Below are positions 33,370-42,474 of a stretch of DNA of 48,458 nucleotides, in pieces. The notes under the pieces are model-generated. The model searched no databases. It had not been told where the DNA came from and saw nothing but the letters and a program-made list of their open reading frames with translations. Made by a program: the position numbers and the translations under genes. Source of the stretch: Alphaproteobacteria bacterium (lineage in GTDB: Bacteria > Pseudomonadota > Alphaproteobacteria > JAEULC01); NCBI GenBank assembly GCA_020851015.1, contig JADZDN010000149.1, positions 1 to 48,458 on the forward strand. Direction: 5' to 3'. Numbering within the stretch: position 1 is the stretch's first letter; every line of letters starts with the position of its first letter.

Positions 33370-34983
33370 GTGCCTCCGAAGATCGATCCGAAGTCCATCG
33401 CCGACAAGCCGCTGCCGGTTGCCGAGCGCACGCAGCTTTTGGTGCTGGGCGGCGGCCCGGCGGGCCTTGCCGCCGCGATCGAGGGCGCGCGCGCCGGGCT
33501 TAAGGTGATGCTGGTCGACGAGAACCCGGTCGATGCCGGGTTGATGGGGCTGGACGTTCCGCTGCACTACGGCCAGCGCATGGACGGATCGGTGCGCAAC
33601 CGCGCCCGCATGATGGAACAGATCGTCGCCAGCGATCCCGCGATCGAGGAGGCCTTCGCCGCCGGGGTCGACGTGCGGCTTGCGACCTATGCCTGGGGCG
33701 TGTTCGCGAACGGCAACGGCGTGCGCTGGCTGCCCGGCATGGTGGCCGGTCTGGCCGACGACGAAAAGTCCTGGATGGTCGGGTTCGACCGCCTCATCGT
33801 TGCGGCCGGACGGCGCGACCTGGCGCTCGCCTTCCCCGGCTGGCAGCTTCCCGGCGTCATGGGCGCCGGCGCCGCGCGCCTGCTGATCGAGCGGTATCGC
33901 GCCTTCACCGGCTCGCGGCTGCTGATCCTGGGGTCGGGCGCCGACGCGTTGACGACGGCGATCGCCGCCCTCGACCGCGGGCTTCACGTCGTCGGCCTCG
34001 TGGAGGTCGCCGCCGCGCCGGTCGGTCCAGCGGCGCTGGTCGAGCGCGTGCGCGCCGCCGGCGTGCCGATCCATCTGTCCTCGGTCATTCTGGCGGCGGA
34101 GGGCACCGACGGGGTGCGCGCGGCGCGCATCGCGTCGCTCGATCAGGACCTTCGCCCGGTCGCGGGCAGCGAACGCAGCATCGCCTGCGACACGATCTGC
34201 CTTGGCATTGGCGGCATTCCGAATGTCGAGGCGCTGAACCTGCTGGCGTGCGACCTGGCCTACCGTGCCGAGCTGGGCGGATTCGCGCCTGCCGTCGACA
34301 GCCGGCTCCAGACATCGCGCGAAGATGTTTTCGCAGCCGGCGACTGCGTGGGCGTCCACGCCGCGAAGACCGCCGATCCGGCGATCGCGCGCGCCGAGGG
34401 CAGGCTCGCGGCGCTTTCGGCGGCGCGCTCGCTCGGCGCCATCGACGATGCGGCATTGGCGCGGCAGGCGGCGGCGGTGGCATCGTTGCCCCCGCCGCAA
34501 GCCGCCGCGCCGGACTACCGCACCAACTGGATGCGCGCCCTGCTCAACGCGGGCGGCGCGGACGTGATGGTGTGCCAGTGCGAGGAGGTGACGCGCGCCG
34601 AGCTGCTGGGCGTGCAGCCCCCGCGCTACCTCGGCCGCAGCCTGCCGCAGCGCTCGCTCGAAACCTTGGTTCGGGACGGTCCGCCGAACCAGGACCAGGT
34701 CAAGCGTCTGACGCGCGCGGGCATGGGTCCCTGCCAGGGCCGGCGCTGCCGCGAGCAGATCGCGCTGATGCTGGCGCTGTCGACCGGCACGCCGGTCGAG
34801 CGCATCCCGCTTGCGGGCTACCGCGCGCCGCTACGGCCGCTGCCGCTCGGCGTGATCGAAGCGACGAACGAGGCCGCCGGTATGGAGGAGCATTGGGATA
34901 TCTGGTTCGGCATTCCGACCCAGTTCCTGCCGACCCAGGAGGTCGAGCGCGCCGAACAGGACCGGTCGAGCCATGGCAAGTAG
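33370..34983 (+). CDS. FAD/Fe-S amino acid dehydrogenase, alpha-type subunit
   Basis: 537 aa from GTG 33370 (AAGGGAGG at 33352-33359). N-terminal FAD site LLVLGGGPAGLAAAIEGA, second nucleotide site LLILGSGADALT, and C-terminal FAD motif DVFAAGDCVGVH. A BFD-like [2Fe-2S] domain follows with C402, C404, C455 and C460 (VCQCEE..CQGRRC). This layout matches the larger subunit of octopine/opine oxidase, HcnB and heteromeric D-hydroxyproline dehydrogenase. No gene for the small ferredoxin-like third subunit is visible nearby. Overlaps the next gene by 11 bases. Confidence 0.87.
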   Translation: MPPKIDPKSIADKPLPVAERTQLLVLGGGPAGLAAAIEGARAGLKVMLVDENPVDAGLMGLDVPLHYGQRMDGSVRNRARMMEQIVASDPAIEEAFAAGVDVRLATYAWGVFANGNGVRWLPGMVAGLADDEKSWMVGFDRLIVAAGRRDLALAFPGWQLPGVMGAGAARLLIERYRAFTGSRLLILGSGADALTTAIAALDRGLHVVGLVEVAAAPVGPAALVERVRAAGVPIHLSSVILAAEGTDGVRAARIASLDQDLRPVAGSERSIACDTICLGIGGIPNVEALNLLACDLAYRAELGGFAPAVDSRLQTSREDVFAAGDCVGVHAAKTADPAIARAEGRLAALSAARSLGAIDDAALARQAAAVASLPPPQAAAPDYRTNWMRALLNAGGADVMVCQCEEVTRAELLGVQPPRYLGRSLPQRSLETLVRDGPPNQDQVKRLTRAGMGPCQGRRCREQIALMLALSTGTPVERIPLAGYRAPLRPLPLGVIEATNEAAGMEEHWDIWFGIPTQFLPTQEVERAEQDRSSHGK

Positions 34984-36145
34984 CGGCGCCGGCAGCGAAG
35001 CAGGCGGCGCGGCGGTCGTCGTCATCGGCGGCGGCGTTACCGGCCTCAGCAGCGCGTGGTGGCTTGCCCGCACGGGCATCGACGTGATCGTGATCGAGAA
35101 GGGCGTCGTCGGCTGGGAGGCCTCGGGTCGAAACGGCGGGGGCTGCACCCATCATTTCAGTCCGTTCTTCCCGGAAGAGCAGCGGCTATGGCCGCAGATG
35201 GACGAGCTGCTGGGCTACCCGACCGAGTTCCAGGCGCATCGCATCCGCCTGATCGGCGACGATCGCGCCATGGATTTCAGCCGGCGCGCCATGGCGAACG
35301 CGGAACGCCAGGGCTTCAAGGCGGAGTGGCTGGATGCCGCGCAGATCGCCGAGCTCGTGCCGCTGACCGATCCGCAAGCGTTCCGCGGCGTCTACTACCA
35401 TTTCGGCGGCCACGCCAATCCCCAGCGCACCGTGCAGGCCTATGCCTGGGCGATCCAGGACAAGGGCGGGCGCATCTTCCAGCACACCGTGGCGACCGGC
35501 TTCGAGCTGCGCGGCGGAAAGGTCGTGGCGGTCGAGACGGATCGCGGCCGCTTCCGCTGCGACTCGCTGGTGATCGCCGCCGGGCCGCAGACCGAGCGCA
35601 TCGCCGCGATGCTCGACGTGTCCGTGCCGATGACGGCAGGCCGCGCCGAGATCATGGTGACCGAGGCGGTGCCGATGATGAAGATCGGTGGCGTGGACGG
35701 CGCCGGGCTCTATGGCCGGCAGACCCTGCGCGGCAACCTGGTCTATGGCGGCGGGCCGCACGAATGGCTGCCGGCCCTGGGAATGACCGAGACTCCGCGC
35801 GCCAGCACGCCCTTGCTGCAGAACATCGCGACGCGCATCGCGCGGCTGTTCCCCAAGGCGCGCCACGCGCGCGCCCTGCGGAGCTGGTCGGGCATCGTGG
35901 AGAACACGCCGGACGGAAGGCCGGTCATCGACCGGCTGCGCTCGCCCGAAAACGTCGTGATCGCGACCATGTCGAGCGTCGGGTTCGGCCTGTCGCCCGC
36001 CAGCGGCCGGGCGATCGCCGAACTGGTCCAGCACGGACAGTGCAGCTTCGCCGACCTCTCGACGCTCAGGCTTTCGCGCTTCTCGAACCTGGCGCCGGAC
36101 TGGCGCGAGCGGCAGGGCTGGCTGCCGCCCGACGCGGAAATCTAG
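34973..36145 (+). CDS. DadA-family FAD oxidoreductase, beta-type subunit
   Basis: 390 aa. FAD-dependent amino acid oxidase: VVVIGGGVTGLSSAWWLA (about 15-32), the ASGRNGGG flavin loop, GPQTERIA, and C-terminal ENTPDGRPVIDRL..SSVGFGLSPASGRAIAEL. Corresponds to the small catalytic subunit (SoxB/HcnC/OoxB type). The overlap with the upstream gene argues for a 1:1 complex. Likely substrate is a D-amino acid or imino acid such as cis-4-hydroxy-D-proline, from context. Confidence 0.88.
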   Translation: MASSGAGSEAGGAAVVVIGGGVTGLSSAWWLARTGIDVIVIEKGVVGWEASGRNGGGCTHHFSPFFPEEQRLWPQMDELLGYPTEFQAHRIRLIGDDRAMDFSRRAMANAERQGFKAEWLDAAQIAELVPLTDPQAFRGVYYHFGGHANPQRTVQAYAWAIQDKGGRIFQHTVATGFELRGGKVVAVETDRGRFRCDSLVIAAGPQTERIAAMLDVSVPMTAGRAEIMVTEAVPMMKIGGVDGAGLYGRQTLRGNLVYGGGPHEWLPALGMTETPRASTPLLQNIATRIARLFPKARHARALRSWSGIVENTPDGRPVIDRLRSPENVVIATMSSVGFGLSPASGRAIAELVQHGQCSFADLSTLRLSRFSNLAPDWRERQGWLPPDAEI

Positions 36146-36157
36146 CCGGCGGGCCGC

Positions 36158-37159
36158 CTACATCACCTGGAACCCGTGCGCGTAAGGATCGCGGTCGTCG
36201 ACGAAGATCGTGTTGATGCCCGTCACCTGCGCCCAGCCGCCGACGCTCGGCTTGATCGCGGCGTGATTGCCCAGGGTGGTGACGTCCTCGACGCGGCCGT
36301 GGAACAGGCTGCCGATGATGCTCTCGTGCACGAACTCGTCGCCCTTCTTGAGCTTCCCGCGCGCGGCGAGCTGGGCCATCCGCGCCGAGGTCCCGGTGCC
36401 GCAGGGGCTGCGGTCGATGCCCTTCTCGCCATAGAAAACGGCGTTGCGCGCATGCGCGCCCTTGGCCTTGGGCTTGCCGGTCCACATGATGTGGCTGACA
36501 CCCCTGATGGTCGGGTCCTCGGGATGTTGCGGCGCGATCGCCTTGTTCAGCGCCTGCCGCAGCACGGGGCTCAAGCGCAGGATGTCGCCCGCCGTGAAGT
36601 CCGCCATGTCGGCGAAATTCTTCTGCGGCTCGACAATGGCGTAGAAGTTCCCGCCATAGGAGATGTCCACGACAATCTCGCCCAGGCCCGGGCAATCGAC
36701 CTTGACCCCGGTCATCGCAAGGTAGCTCGACACGTTGTGGATGCGCACCTCCTCGACGAACCGACCGTCGCGCTTGACGTAGGCCGTCACCACGCCTGCC
36801 GGGGTGTCCAGCACCAGCTTCGACGGGTCGCGCGCCGTCGCCAGCCCGTGCTCCAGCGCCGTCGTCACCGTGCCGATCGTGCCGTGGCCGCACATCGGCA
36901 GGCAGCCCGACACCTCAATGAACAGGATCGCCACGTCGCAGTCCGGCCGCGTGGCGGGGTAGAGGATCGAGCCGGACATCACGTCGTGCCCGCGCGGCTC
37001 GAACATCAGCGCGCGGCGGACCCAGTCGTAGTGCTGGAGGAAATACTGCCGCTTCTCGCTCATCGAAGCGCCTTGCAGCACCGGCGCCCCGCCGGCGACG
37101 ACGCGCACCGGGCAGCCGCAGGTATGGCCGTCGATGCAGAGATAGGTGTTGGAGGTCAT
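36158..37159 (-). CDS. 4-hydroxyproline 2-epimerase (proline racemase family)
   Basis: 333 aa from ATG 37159. Both catalytic cysteines are present: C90 (LPMCGHGTIG) and C253 (DRSPCGTGTSAR). These numbers equal those of Brucella hydroxyproline epimerase, and two cysteines mean epimerase/racemase activity, not the Cys/Thr 3-hydroxyproline dehydratase. It converts trans-4-hydroxy-L-proline to cis-4-hydroxy-D-proline, the substrate for a D-amino acid dehydrogenase. Convergent with the beta-subunit gene. Confidence 0.9.
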   Translation of the reverse strand: MTSNTYLCIDGHTCGCPVRVVAGGAPVLQGASMSEKRQYFLQHYDWVRRALMFEPRGHDVMSGSILYPATRPDCDVAILFIEVSGCLPMCGHGTIGTVTTALEHGLATARDPSKLVLDTPAGVVTAYVKRDGRFVEEVRIHNVSSYLAMTGVKVDCPGLGEIVVDISYGGNFYAIVEPQKNFADMADFTAGDILRLSPVLRQALNKAIAPQHPEDPTIRGVSHIMWTGKPKAKGAHARNAVFYGEKGIDRSPCGTGTSARMAQLAARGKLKKGDEFVHESIIGSLFHGRVEDVTTLGNHAAIKPSVGGWAQVTGINTIFVDDRDPYAHGFQVM

Positions 37160-37184
37160 TGTCGTCCCTGCTGCAGTTGAGGTT

Positions 37185-37265
37185 TCACCCTTCGACAAGC
37201 TCAGGGTGAGGAATGTGGAAACAAGTCACCACAATACGTCCTCGTCCTGAGCCTGTCGAAGGACG
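37185..37265. repeat. inverted pair of REP-like palindromes
   Basis: TCACCCT/AGGGTGA stem (37185-37209) and CGTCCT/AGGACG stem (37243-37265). Their cores CCTTCGACAAGCTCAGG (37189-37205) and CCTGAGCCTGTCGAAGG (37246-37262) are inverted copies with one mismatch. This sequence type is common between genes in alphaproteobacteria. It fills most of the 119-base gap between the two epimerase genes. Confidence 0.75.
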
Positions 37266-37278
37266 CGGCACCGTCGCG

Positions 37279-38316
37279 TCAATCCGCGCCCATCTTCCGC
37301 GGCGCATTGCCGATCCGGAACCCCTCGGGCAGCGGATCGGCGGGATCGAGCACGAAGTGGTGGTAGCCCGTGATGTAGGCGCGGCCGGTCACGCGCGGGC
37401 GGACATAGGTGATGCCGCCGCGCTTCTCGGCCTTCACCGCTTCCCCGGTGAAATACGTGCCGAGCACGCCCTCGAACTTGCGCGGCTGGTTCAGGCCCAT
37501 TTCGCCGCGCGTGTAGAGCAGCGCCACGCGCGCGGAGGTGCCGGTGCCGCAGGGGCTGCGGTCGATCGCGCCGGGCGGGCAGAGGATCGTCTGCTTGTAG
37601 TCGCCCGCGGTCTTCTTCGCCGAGGTGAACAGCACCTGGTAGCAGACGTCGATGTCCGGACGCTCGGGATGCACCGTTTTAAGCTGCCGGCCCACCGCAG
37701 CGCGTACCCGCCGCCAGGTGTCGATCAGTCTGCCGTCGTTGTGCGGCGACAGATCGAGGCCGATCTGGTCGGCATCGACGAAGGCGTAGAAATCGCCGCC
37801 ATAGGCGACCGTGACCTCGGTCTTGCCGATGCCCTCGATGTCGATCGCCGCCTTGTCGTGCAGCACGAAGCTGTCGACGTTGTCGAAGCTGACGGACTGC
37901 ACCGCGCCGTCCTTCACCGCCACGTCGCACACCACCTGGCCGGCGGGCGTGTCGAAGCGCACGGTCGTCACGGGCGACTTGATCGGCACCATGCCGGTGG
38001 CCACGACGGTGGTTGCCGTGCCGATGATGCAGTGCCCGCACATCGGCACGTATTCGTCCTGCTCCATGATGATGGCGGCGAAGTCGCTGTCCTTGCGTTC
38101 GGCCGGCAGCAGCAGCACCGAGCACATCATGCCGCTGCCCCGCGGCTCGAAGTTCAACAGGCGGCGCAGCCCGTCGTCGTTCGCCATCAGCCAGGCGCGC
38201 TTGTCGAGCAGCGTCGCCCCGGGCGGCACCTTCACCCCGCCGACGATCACGCGGGTTGGATTGCCCTCGGTATGCGAGTCGACCGTGTGGATGCTGCGCC
38301 TCAGGGCGGTGCTCAT
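37279..38316 (-). CDS. second proline racemase-family epimerase
   Basis: 345 aa. Both cysteines present: C93 (VPMCGHCIIG) and C257 (DRSPCGTGTSAR). It is clearly diverged from its neighbour at 36158 (N-terminus IHTVDSHTEGNPTRVIVGG versus CIDGHTCGCPVRVV), so the pair is not a recent tandem duplication. The DSHTEGNPTRV start is seen in 4-hydroxyproline and proline epimerases. Substrate may differ from the first. Sixteen bases before the DadA-like gene on the same strand. Confidence 0.87.
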   Translation of the reverse strand: MSTALRRSIHTVDSHTEGNPTRVIVGGVKVPPGATLLDKRAWLMANDDGLRRLLNFEPRGSGMMCSVLLLPAERKDSDFAAIIMEQDEYVPMCGHCIIGTATTVVATGMVPIKSPVTTVRFDTPAGQVVCDVAVKDGAVQSVSFDNVDSFVLHDKAAIDIEGIGKTEVTVAYGGDFYAFVDADQIGLDLSPHNDGRLIDTWRRVRAAVGRQLKTVHPERPDIDVCYQVLFTSAKKTAGDYKQTILCPPGAIDRSPCGTGTSARVALLYTRGEMGLNQPRKFEGVLGTYFTGEAVKAEKRGGITYVRPRVTGRAYITGYHHFVLDPADPLPEGFRIGNAPRKMGAD

Positions 38317-38332
38317 CGGGCTTCCTCTTCGC

Positions 38333-39478
38333 TCATTGCAGGAGTCGCTTGGGGTCGCAGGCCTTCGCCAGTGCGTGCCCCTTGCCGGTCAACATGGCCG
38401 CCACCATCGCGCCGGTCACGCCGGCGAGGCCGTGGCCCGTGCCCTCGTGCCCCGTCGCCACGTAGAGGCGGTCATGCGCGTCGACCGGGCCGATGACCGG
38501 CAGCCCGTCGGGCGTGCAGGGACGCAAGCCCGCATAGCCGCGGATCACGCGCAGCCCCGCCAGCCCCGGCACGAAACGCAGGCAATCGCGGACGATGCGG
38601 GAGAGCACCGCAGCGTCGACGCTGGTGTCGAGTCCGACGAACTGGCGCGAGCTGCCGCAGAGGATAGTGCCCGATTTCGTCCGCTCGACGATCGTCGCGG
38701 TCTGCGCGCGCGTGTCCGACGGGTCGATCTCCTCCACCAGGTCGTTGTAGGCGAAGTCGGCGATCTTGGTGCGCACCGGCAGATCCGAGCGCTCGATCAC
38801 CGCGATCTGGCCCTTGCGCGGCAGGATCGGCAGGTCGATCCCCAGCGGCTTCAGCAGGGAAGGGGTCCACACGCCCGTGCACAGGACCACCCGGTCGCAG
38901 GCCACATCCGGCGCCGAGCCGAAGCGCAGCATCGCGCCTTGCGGCGACGGCTCGATGGCCATGAGTTCGTCGTCGAACCGGTAGGCGACGCCGCGCGATT
39001 TCAAGTGTCGCGCGATCTGGTAGCAGGCGAGCATCGGCTGCACCTGGCGTTCGTCCGGCCACCAGCCGACGGCCGCCACCTCGGGATGCAGCGCGGGCTC
39101 GATGCGCCGCACGTCGCCCGGCGCCAGCAGTTCGGCGCGCACGCCGTGGCGCGCGTGCTCCTCGACATGGGCAAGCAGCTTGGCCCGTCGCCCCGGGTCC
39201 ATCGTCGCCAGTGTCGCGCCCTTCTTGTCGTATTCGCAGTGATTGCCCAGTGCCGCGATCATCGCGTCCCAATGCCGGAAGCTCTCGACCGTCAGGTCGA
39301 ACAGCACGCCCGGCGACTTATCCGAGATCAGCAGGTTGCCGTCCGACGCGCGCGAGGTGCCGGATGCCAGCCCGTGCCGGTCGACCACCAAGAGCTTGAA
39401 CCCGGCATCCGCCAGGTGCAGCGCGGTGAAACTGCCGATGATGCCGGTGCCGATGACGACGGCGTCGAAGCTTGCCAA
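38333..39478 (-). CDS. DadA-like D-amino acid oxidase/dehydrogenase
   Basis: 381 aa from TTG 39478 (no ATG or GTG near the flavin motif). FAD site DAVVIGTGIIGSFTALHLA at the N-terminus, SGTSRASDGNLL loop, VGWWPDERQVQP, GYAGLRPCTPDGLPVIGPV and the C-terminal GHEGTGHGLAGVTG. Monomeric FAD oxidoreductase of the glycine oxidase/DadA class. Adjacent to an epimerase, it could oxidise the D-imino acid product, duplicating the role of the two-subunit enzyme. The weak start means five to ten residues either way are uncertain. Confidence 0.85.
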   Translation of the reverse strand: MASFDAVVIGTGIIGSFTALHLADAGFKLLVVDRHGLASGTSRASDGNLLISDKSPGVLFDLTVESFRHWDAMIAALGNHCEYDKKGATLATMDPGRRAKLLAHVEEHARHGVRAELLAPGDVRRIEPALHPEVAAVGWWPDERQVQPMLACYQIARHLKSRGVAYRFDDELMAIEPSPQGAMLRFGSAPDVACDRVVLCTGVWTPSLLKPLGIDLPILPRKGQIAVIERSDLPVRTKIADFAYNDLVEEIDPSDTRAQTATIVERTKSGTILCGSSRQFVGLDTSVDAAVLSRIVRDCLRFVPGLAGLRVIRGYAGLRPCTPDGLPVIGPVDAHDRLYVATGHEGTGHGLAGVTGAMVAAMLTGKGHALAKACDPKRLLQ

Positions 39479-39501
39479 GGCGGGTCCGCCGGAATGGAGC
39501 C

Positions 39502-39903
39502 TTAAGGGGTCTGCTTGAAGCGCTCGTCGACCTCGACCTGGTAGCCATTGGCCAGGCGGTTGGTCTCGTTCGCCATGCCGACGACGGCCATCAGCTCGCC
39601 CAGCATCGCCTCGGTCATGCCGGCCTTGCGCGCCGCGGCGGTGTGCGAGCGGATGCAATACTCGCAATTGTTCGACGCGCTGATCGCCAGGTAGATCATC
39701 TCCTTCACCAGCGGATCGAGCGCGTCCGGCGCCATGACCTCCTTCACGCTTTCCCAGGTGCGCTTGAGCGTCGGCGGATGGTTGGCGATCGTGGTCCAGA
39801 AATTGTTGATCCAGTCGACCTTCCGGGTCGCCTTGATGTCGTCATAGACGGCGCGCACCGCGGGCGGGGCGCTTTCGTAGGAGACGGGCTTGACGGTCGG
39901 CAT
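39502..39903 (-). CDS. AhpD-like carboxymuconolactone decarboxylase family protein
   Basis: 133 aa. All-helical CMD/AhpD fold with redox motif CEYC and histidine (C80, C83, H87 in NNCEYCIRSHTAAARKAG). Peroxide-scavenging activity coupled to flavoenzyme H2O2 production is plausible because it heads the same minus-strand run as the DadA-like oxidase (23 bases apart). ATG 39903 is chosen since the longer frame upstream has no family similarity. Confidence 0.88.
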   Translation of the reverse strand: MPTVKPVSYESAPPAVRAVYDDIKATRKVDWINNFWTTIANHPPTLKRTWESVKEVMAPDALDPLVKEMIYLAISASNNCEYCIRSHTAAARKAGMTEAMLGELMAVVGMANETNRLANGYQVEVDERFKQTP

Positions 39904-40037
39904 GACAGGTCCATCCGGGTCGGGAAGGGGACCGGACTGTCGCCGAACTTGGCTCCGCCGCCAAGAGGGCCGGCCGCCAAAGAGACGGGAGCCAGCCCCG
40001 CGCGCCGCACATTCCAGCCATCCTACCCGGCCGGCGC

Positions 40038-40068
40038 TTGACCTTCCAGTCTCTGGAACCTCCATCTA
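40038..40068 (+). promoter_or_regulatory. CueR-type operator/promoter of copA
   Basis: -35 TTGACC (40038-40043), then TTCCAG-TCT-CTGGAA dyad (40044-40058), and a poor -10 (CATCTA, 40063-40068) after a 19-base spacer. The long spacer with a dyad inside it is the mark of MerR-family activation. The E. coli copA promoter has the same start, CTTGACCTTCC..CTGGAA. It lies about 30 bases before the copA start. Confidence 0.85.
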
Positions 40069-40098
40069 TGATTTGGGGTTCTAAGGAACGGATGAACC

Positions 40099-42474
40099 AT
40101 GACCGTCGATGTTCTTTCGTTGCCAGTCACCGGCCTTACCTGCGCGGCCTGCGCGCGGCGGGCCGAGAAGGCGCTGCAGGCGGTGCCGGGCGTCGGCGCG
40201 GCCGCGGTGAATCTGGCCAGCGAGCGGGCTGAGATCCGGCCGAGCGGCGAGATTCACCTGGACGAGGCGGTCAAGGCACTGGCCGAGGCCGGCTTCGGCG
40301 TGCCAACCGAGCGGATCGATCTCGACATCGCCGGGATGACCTGCGCCGCCTGCGTCGGCCGGGTCGAGAGCGCCTTGAAGGGCGTTCCGGGCGTGGTCGA
40401 TGCGCGGGTCAGCCTGGCCGCGAACACGGCCGCCGTCGACGTGGCGGCGGGCAGCGATACGGGCGCGGCCGAGCTGGCGGCGGCCGTGGCCGATGCGGGG
40501 TATTCGGCCTCTCTGCGCAGCGAAGCCGATACGGAGGATCGCGAGGCGCGCCAGCGCGCGGCTGAACGGCGGGACTTGGTCGAGTTGGTCCTGGCGCTTG
40601 TCCTCACGGTGCCCCTGGTGGCGCCGATGATCGCGATGGGCGCGGGTATCCATGTCCACCTTCCGGCGAAGCTGGAGATGGGGCTTGCCTTCATTGTCCA
40701 GGTCGTCCTGGGCCGGCGCTTCTATGTCGGCGCCTGGAAGTCGCTGAAGACCCTGACCGGCACGATGGACACGCTGGTCGCGATCGGAGGCACGGCTGCC
40801 TTCGGGCTCAGCGCGTGGCATGTCTGGACCGGGCAGGGGGCGCTTTACTTCGAGGCCGGCGCCGCCGTCGTCGCCTTCGTGCTGCTGGGCAAGTGGCTGG
40901 AGGCGCGGGCGCGGCGCGGCACCTCGGCGGCGATCCGGGCGCTGATGAAGCTTCGGCCGCGCACCGCCCGGGTGATGCGCGCCGGCAAGCCCGAAGAGGT
41001 GCCCGTCGCCCAGGTTCGGCGCGGCGACATCGCTCTCGTCCGGCCGGGCGAGCGGGTCCCGGTGGACGGGATCGTCGTCGCGGGTGAGAGCGACCTGGAT
41101 GAATCGCTGCTCACCGGCGAGCCGATGCCCGTGCACAAGGCGCCGGGCGCATCCGTCGCCGGCGGGGCGCTGAACGGCGACGGCGCGCTGCAGGTGAGGG
41201 TAGAGGCGACGGGCCGCGACACCTTCCTCGCCCGCGTGATCGCGCTGGTCGACGGCGCCCAGGCGTCCAAGCCGCCGGTGCAGCGGATGGTCGACCGCGT
41301 GGCGGCGATCTTCGTGCCGGTGGTACTGGCGATCGCGCTCGTGACGCTGATCGGCTGGCTGGCTGCGGGGGCAGCGGCCGATATCGCGGTGATCAACGCG
41401 GTATCGGTGCTGGTGATCGCCTGCCCCTGCGCCCTCGGTCTCGCGACCCCGGTCGCGCTGATGGCCGGCATCGGCGCTGCGGCGCGCCAGGGCATCCTGA
41501 TCCGCGACGCCGGCGCGCTGGAGCGGTCGCTGCACATCGACACCGTCGTGTTCGACAAGACGGGCACGCTTACCGAGGGCAAGCCGCGCCTGCGCGACAT
41601 CCGCAGCCTCGACGGCGACGACGCGGGGCTGCTGCGCCTGGTCGCCTCGGCGCAGCAGGGCAGCGAGCATCCGCTGGCCGCCGCCAGCCTGGAAGCGGCG
41701 CGCGCGCGCGGCGTGACGCTGGCGCCGGTCGCGTCCTTCGCCCGCCTGGCGGGCCGCGGGTTCGCCGCGGTCGTCGATGGCACGGAACTGCGCGTCGGCA
41801 ATCGCCGGCTGATGGGCGAGATCGGTGTCGCGGTCGAGACGGAATCCGATCCGCCCGGCACGACCCGTATCTGGGTGGCCCGGGCGGCCGGCACGCGGCA
41901 ATTCGACCTGCTGGGCACGCTCGGCTTCGGCGACGCCATCCGCCCCGAGGCGATCGAGGCGGTCGCGGAGCTGGGCAAGCGGAGCATCGCGGTCGTCCTC
42001 CTGAGCGGCGACAATCAGCAGGCCGCAGACGCGGTGGCGGCGGCGCTGGGGATCGGCCGTGCGATCGGCGAGGTGCTGCCGGAGGACAAGGCGCGCATCC
42101 TGGGCGAGCTGCGCGGCGAGGGCCATGTCGTGGCCATGGTGGGCGACGGGGTCAACGACGCGCCGGCGCTGGCGGCGGCCGATGTCGGTATCGCGGTGGG
42201 CGGCGGCGCGGACGTGGCGGTGGAAGCGGCCGGGATCACCTTGATGCGCGCCGATCCGCGGCTGGTCGCCGCCGCGCTCGACGCCAGCCGCGATACCACG
42301 CGGATCCTGCGGGAGAACCTTTTCTTCGCGTTCGTCTACAACGCGCTCGGCCTGCCGCTGGCGGCCATGGGCCTGCTCAATCCCGTATTCGCCGGCGCCG
42401 CCATGGCGCTCAGCTCGGTCAGCGTCGTCAGCAACGCCCTGCGCCTGGCGCGGCGGGGAAGGAGGCAGGCATGA
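40099..42474 (+). CDS. copA: copper-exporting P1B-type ATPase
   Basis: 791 aa. Exports Cu(I) across the inner membrane. Two N-terminal heavy-metal domains: LTCAACARR (C15, C18) and MTCAACVGR (about 80). Eight-helix P1B core with CPC (442-444, IACPCALGLATP), phosphorylation site D486 (DKTGTL), ATP-binding HP motif (SEHPLAAA) and GDGVND (682-687). Standard length. Preceded by a CueR operator and coupled to cueR by an ATGA overlap. Confidence 0.96.
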   Translation: MTVDVLSLPVTGLTCAACARRAEKALQAVPGVGAAAVNLASERAEIRPSGEIHLDEAVKALAEAGFGVPTERIDLDIAGMTCAACVGRVESALKGVPGVVDARVSLAANTAAVDVAAGSDTGAAELAAAVADAGYSASLRSEADTEDREARQRAAERRDLVELVLALVLTVPLVAPMIAMGAGIHVHLPAKLEMGLAFIVQVVLGRRFYVGAWKSLKTLTGTMDTLVAIGGTAAFGLSAWHVWTGQGALYFEAGAAVVAFVLLGKWLEARARRGTSAAIRALMKLRPRTARVMRAGKPEEVPVAQVRRGDIALVRPGERVPVDGIVVAGESDLDESLLTGEPMPVHKAPGASVAGGALNGDGALQVRVEATGRDTFLARVIALVDGAQASKPPVQRMVDRVAAIFVPVVLAIALVTLIGWLAAGAAADIAVINAVSVLVIACPCALGLATPVALMAGIGAAARQGILIRDAGALERSLHIDTVVFDKTGTLTEGKPRLRDIRSLDGDDAGLLRLVASAQQGSEHPLAAASLEAARARGVTLAPVASFARLAGRGFAAVVDGTELRVGNRRLMGEIGVAVETESDPPGTTRIWVARAAGTRQFDLLGTLGFGDAIRPEAIEAVAELGKRSIAVVLLSGDNQQAADAVAAALGIGRAIGEVLPEDKARILGELRGEGHVVAMVGDGVNDAPALAAADVGIAVGGGADVAVEAAGITLMRADPRLVAAALDASRDTTRILRENLFFAFVYNALGLPLAAMGLLNPVFAGAAMALSSVSVVSNALRLARRGRRQA

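Noticed and set aside
36158..38316. trans-3-hydroxy-L-proline dehydratase
   Set aside because: Both proteins keep the first and second catalytic cysteines; dehydratases have Thr or Ser at one position.
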